Under the pieces are notes generated by a model, which saw only the letters and a program-made list of their open reading frames with translations, searched no databases and was not told the origin of the DNA. 6,321 bases of DNA, taken from the NCBI GenBank assembly GCA_014879855.1, contig JACSRH010000076.1:1-6321 (forward strand). The letters are read 5' to 3'. Source of the stretch: Caldilineaceae bacterium. GTDB taxonomy: Bacteria > Chloroflexota > Anaerolineae > Caldilineales > Caldilineaceae. Shown here piece by piece: positions 5,666 to 6,321 of the stretch. Made by a program: the position numbers and the translations under genes. The stretch's first letter is position 1. Each line of letters opens with the position of its first letter.

Positions 5666-6321
5666 GGAGAGCGCACCCCAAAGTGGAGCCAGCAGCAGCG
5701 TGGAAGGCGCCTGGACGCCGGCGGCCCAGGCCGTTGCCGCGACAGCCGCCGCACCGGCGCCCTCATCCCCGGTCAGCGCCACTTTATTGGCGGGGCGTTC
5801 GGCGGCGGCAGAACTAGGCGACGCGGGGCCGGTGGCAAACTCCACCGGCCCCGCTACACCCTCGCCGACCGTCACACTGGCCGCAACGCAGGCGGAGAGC
5901 AGCGCCGAAATGGAGCACCGGGTACATCCCACCCACACCCCTACCACGACGCCGACAAAGACACGGGTTCCCACCAGAACACCGATCTCTACCAACACGC
6001 CGGCCGCAACACCAACAGCGTCGCCATCGCCCACACCTACCCGCACCCCTCTCCCTGCCGCGGTCGCAACGACGAGTAATCAGGTGGCTACGCCACCGCC
6101 CCCGGACAACGACATGATGGCCGGCCCGCGCTCCGCAGTGATCCTGGCGCCTGGCGACAATCACCGCAGCAACAGCCCGACGCTCTTTATCTGGCAGGCC
6201 GATACAGATCTGGGGCCGGGACAGGAGTTTGAGGTAGTCTTCTGGCGGGCAAATGGAGAGAGTGAGGCAGAGGCAAAAGGATTAGTGCGTTCCTCGCCTT
6301 CAGCGGAAATGTTTCTGCAGG
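5616..6321 (+). CDS. Membrane helix, Thr/Pro stalk and start of outer domain, likely the C-terminal part of the second kinase (partial)
   Basis: This frame is open to the right edge, at least 235 codons from the ATG at 5616. It begins with AALVVLSIWLLLANSEE, the second part of a membrane helix whose first part (TWAIAG, preceded by RRRW) is encoded before that ATG. That argues the ATG is internal and the segment belongs to the second kinase. An Ala/Ser/Pro segment and a stalk rich in TPTP, TRTP and NTPAATPTA follow, like that of the first kinase. From about 6126 a folded domain starts (SAVILAPGDN, SPTLFIWQAD, GQEFEVVFWRANGE), resembling the Fn3-like 'L-x-P-x-x-G ... F-x-W ... Y/F-x-V' modules of Chloroflexota surface proteins, and is cut by the window end. 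Alternatively it is a separate secreted protein overlapping the kinase by 50 bases, but it has no basic N-terminus and no clear ribosome site. Confidence 0.7.
   Translation, partial: MAALVVLSIWLLLANSEESAPQSGASSSVEGAWTPAAQAVAATAAAPAPSSPVSATLLAGRSAAAELGDAGPVANSTGPATPSPTVTLAATQAESSAEMEHRVHPTHTPTTTPTKTRVPTRTPISTNTPAATPTASPSPTPTRTPLPAAVATTSNQVATPPPPDNDMMAGPRSAVILAPGDNHRSNSPTLFIWQADTDLGPGQEFEVVFWRANGESEAEAKGLVRSSPSAEMFLQ
5823..5854. repeat. Perfect 13-bp inverted repeat (hairpin) inside the stalk coding region
   Basis: GCGGGGCCGGTGG (5823-5835) and CCACCGGCCCCGC (5842-5854) are exact reverse complements separated by the six bases CAAACT. In frame it encodes AGPVANSTGPA within the linker that follows the membrane helix. 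The stem is almost all G/C and would be very stable in RNA. No T-run follows on either strand, so it is not a standard intrinsic terminator. It could be a REP-like unit, a translational pause element or chance in a GC-rich linker. Confidence 0.75.

Noticed and set aside
5823..5854. Hairpin as an intrinsic transcription terminator
   Set aside because: No T-run follows it on either strand, and the open frame continues through it to the window edge.
4757..6046. A 429-codon open frame on the minus strand across the second kinase and its tail
   Set aside because: It is antisense to a kinase domain with all catalytic motifs. Its product is low-complexity (runs of GVGV, VAAG and RR), as expected from the complement of GC-rich Thr/Pro codons.

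Overview
The window is GC-rich and coding throughout on the + strand. It holds what looks like one operon of envelope-facing signalling genes. The threonine/proline-rich linkers (runs of ATPT, TRTP and PTAT), kinases with large extracytoplasmic tails, and an SH3b plus TolB-like propeller protein with the same linker style resemble proteins common in Chloroflexota (Anaerolineae or Caldilineae). That assignment is inferred from protein style; no marker gene is present.

Layout. (1) 3-2561: a complete transmembrane Ser/Thr kinase with an N-terminal Hanks-type kinase domain, one membrane helix, a folded outer domain that may be PsbP/Mog1-like, and a long Thr/Pro stalk with repeated helical modules. 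(2) After 21 bp with a strong Shine-Dalgarno, 2583-4688: a membrane-anchored outer protein with a short helical stalk, an SH3b domain, a jelly-roll-like domain and a C-terminal TolB/PD40-type propeller. (3) After 20 bp, 4709-5665: a second Ser/Thr kinase, of a different subfamily, with all catalytic motifs. Its frame ends in a stop, but the +1 frame carries the expected basic flank, membrane helix, Thr/Pro stalk and start of an outer domain, open to the right edge (5616-6321). I read this as one kinase-TM-ectodomain gene broken by a frameshift (or a sequence error) at about 5526-5589.

How the parts may work together. Both kinases would have their catalytic domains in the cytoplasm and stalked domains outside. 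The middle gene product would sit on the outer face with modules typical of binding to cell wall, carbohydrate or protein. The first kinase's stalk and the middle protein's stalk share short LTxIA helical motifs, so a stalk-mediated complex is possible but untested. There are no RNA genes, mobile elements or CRISPR arrays, and no gap over 300 bases without a gene. The operon promoter would lie left of the window, and the third gene runs off its right edge.
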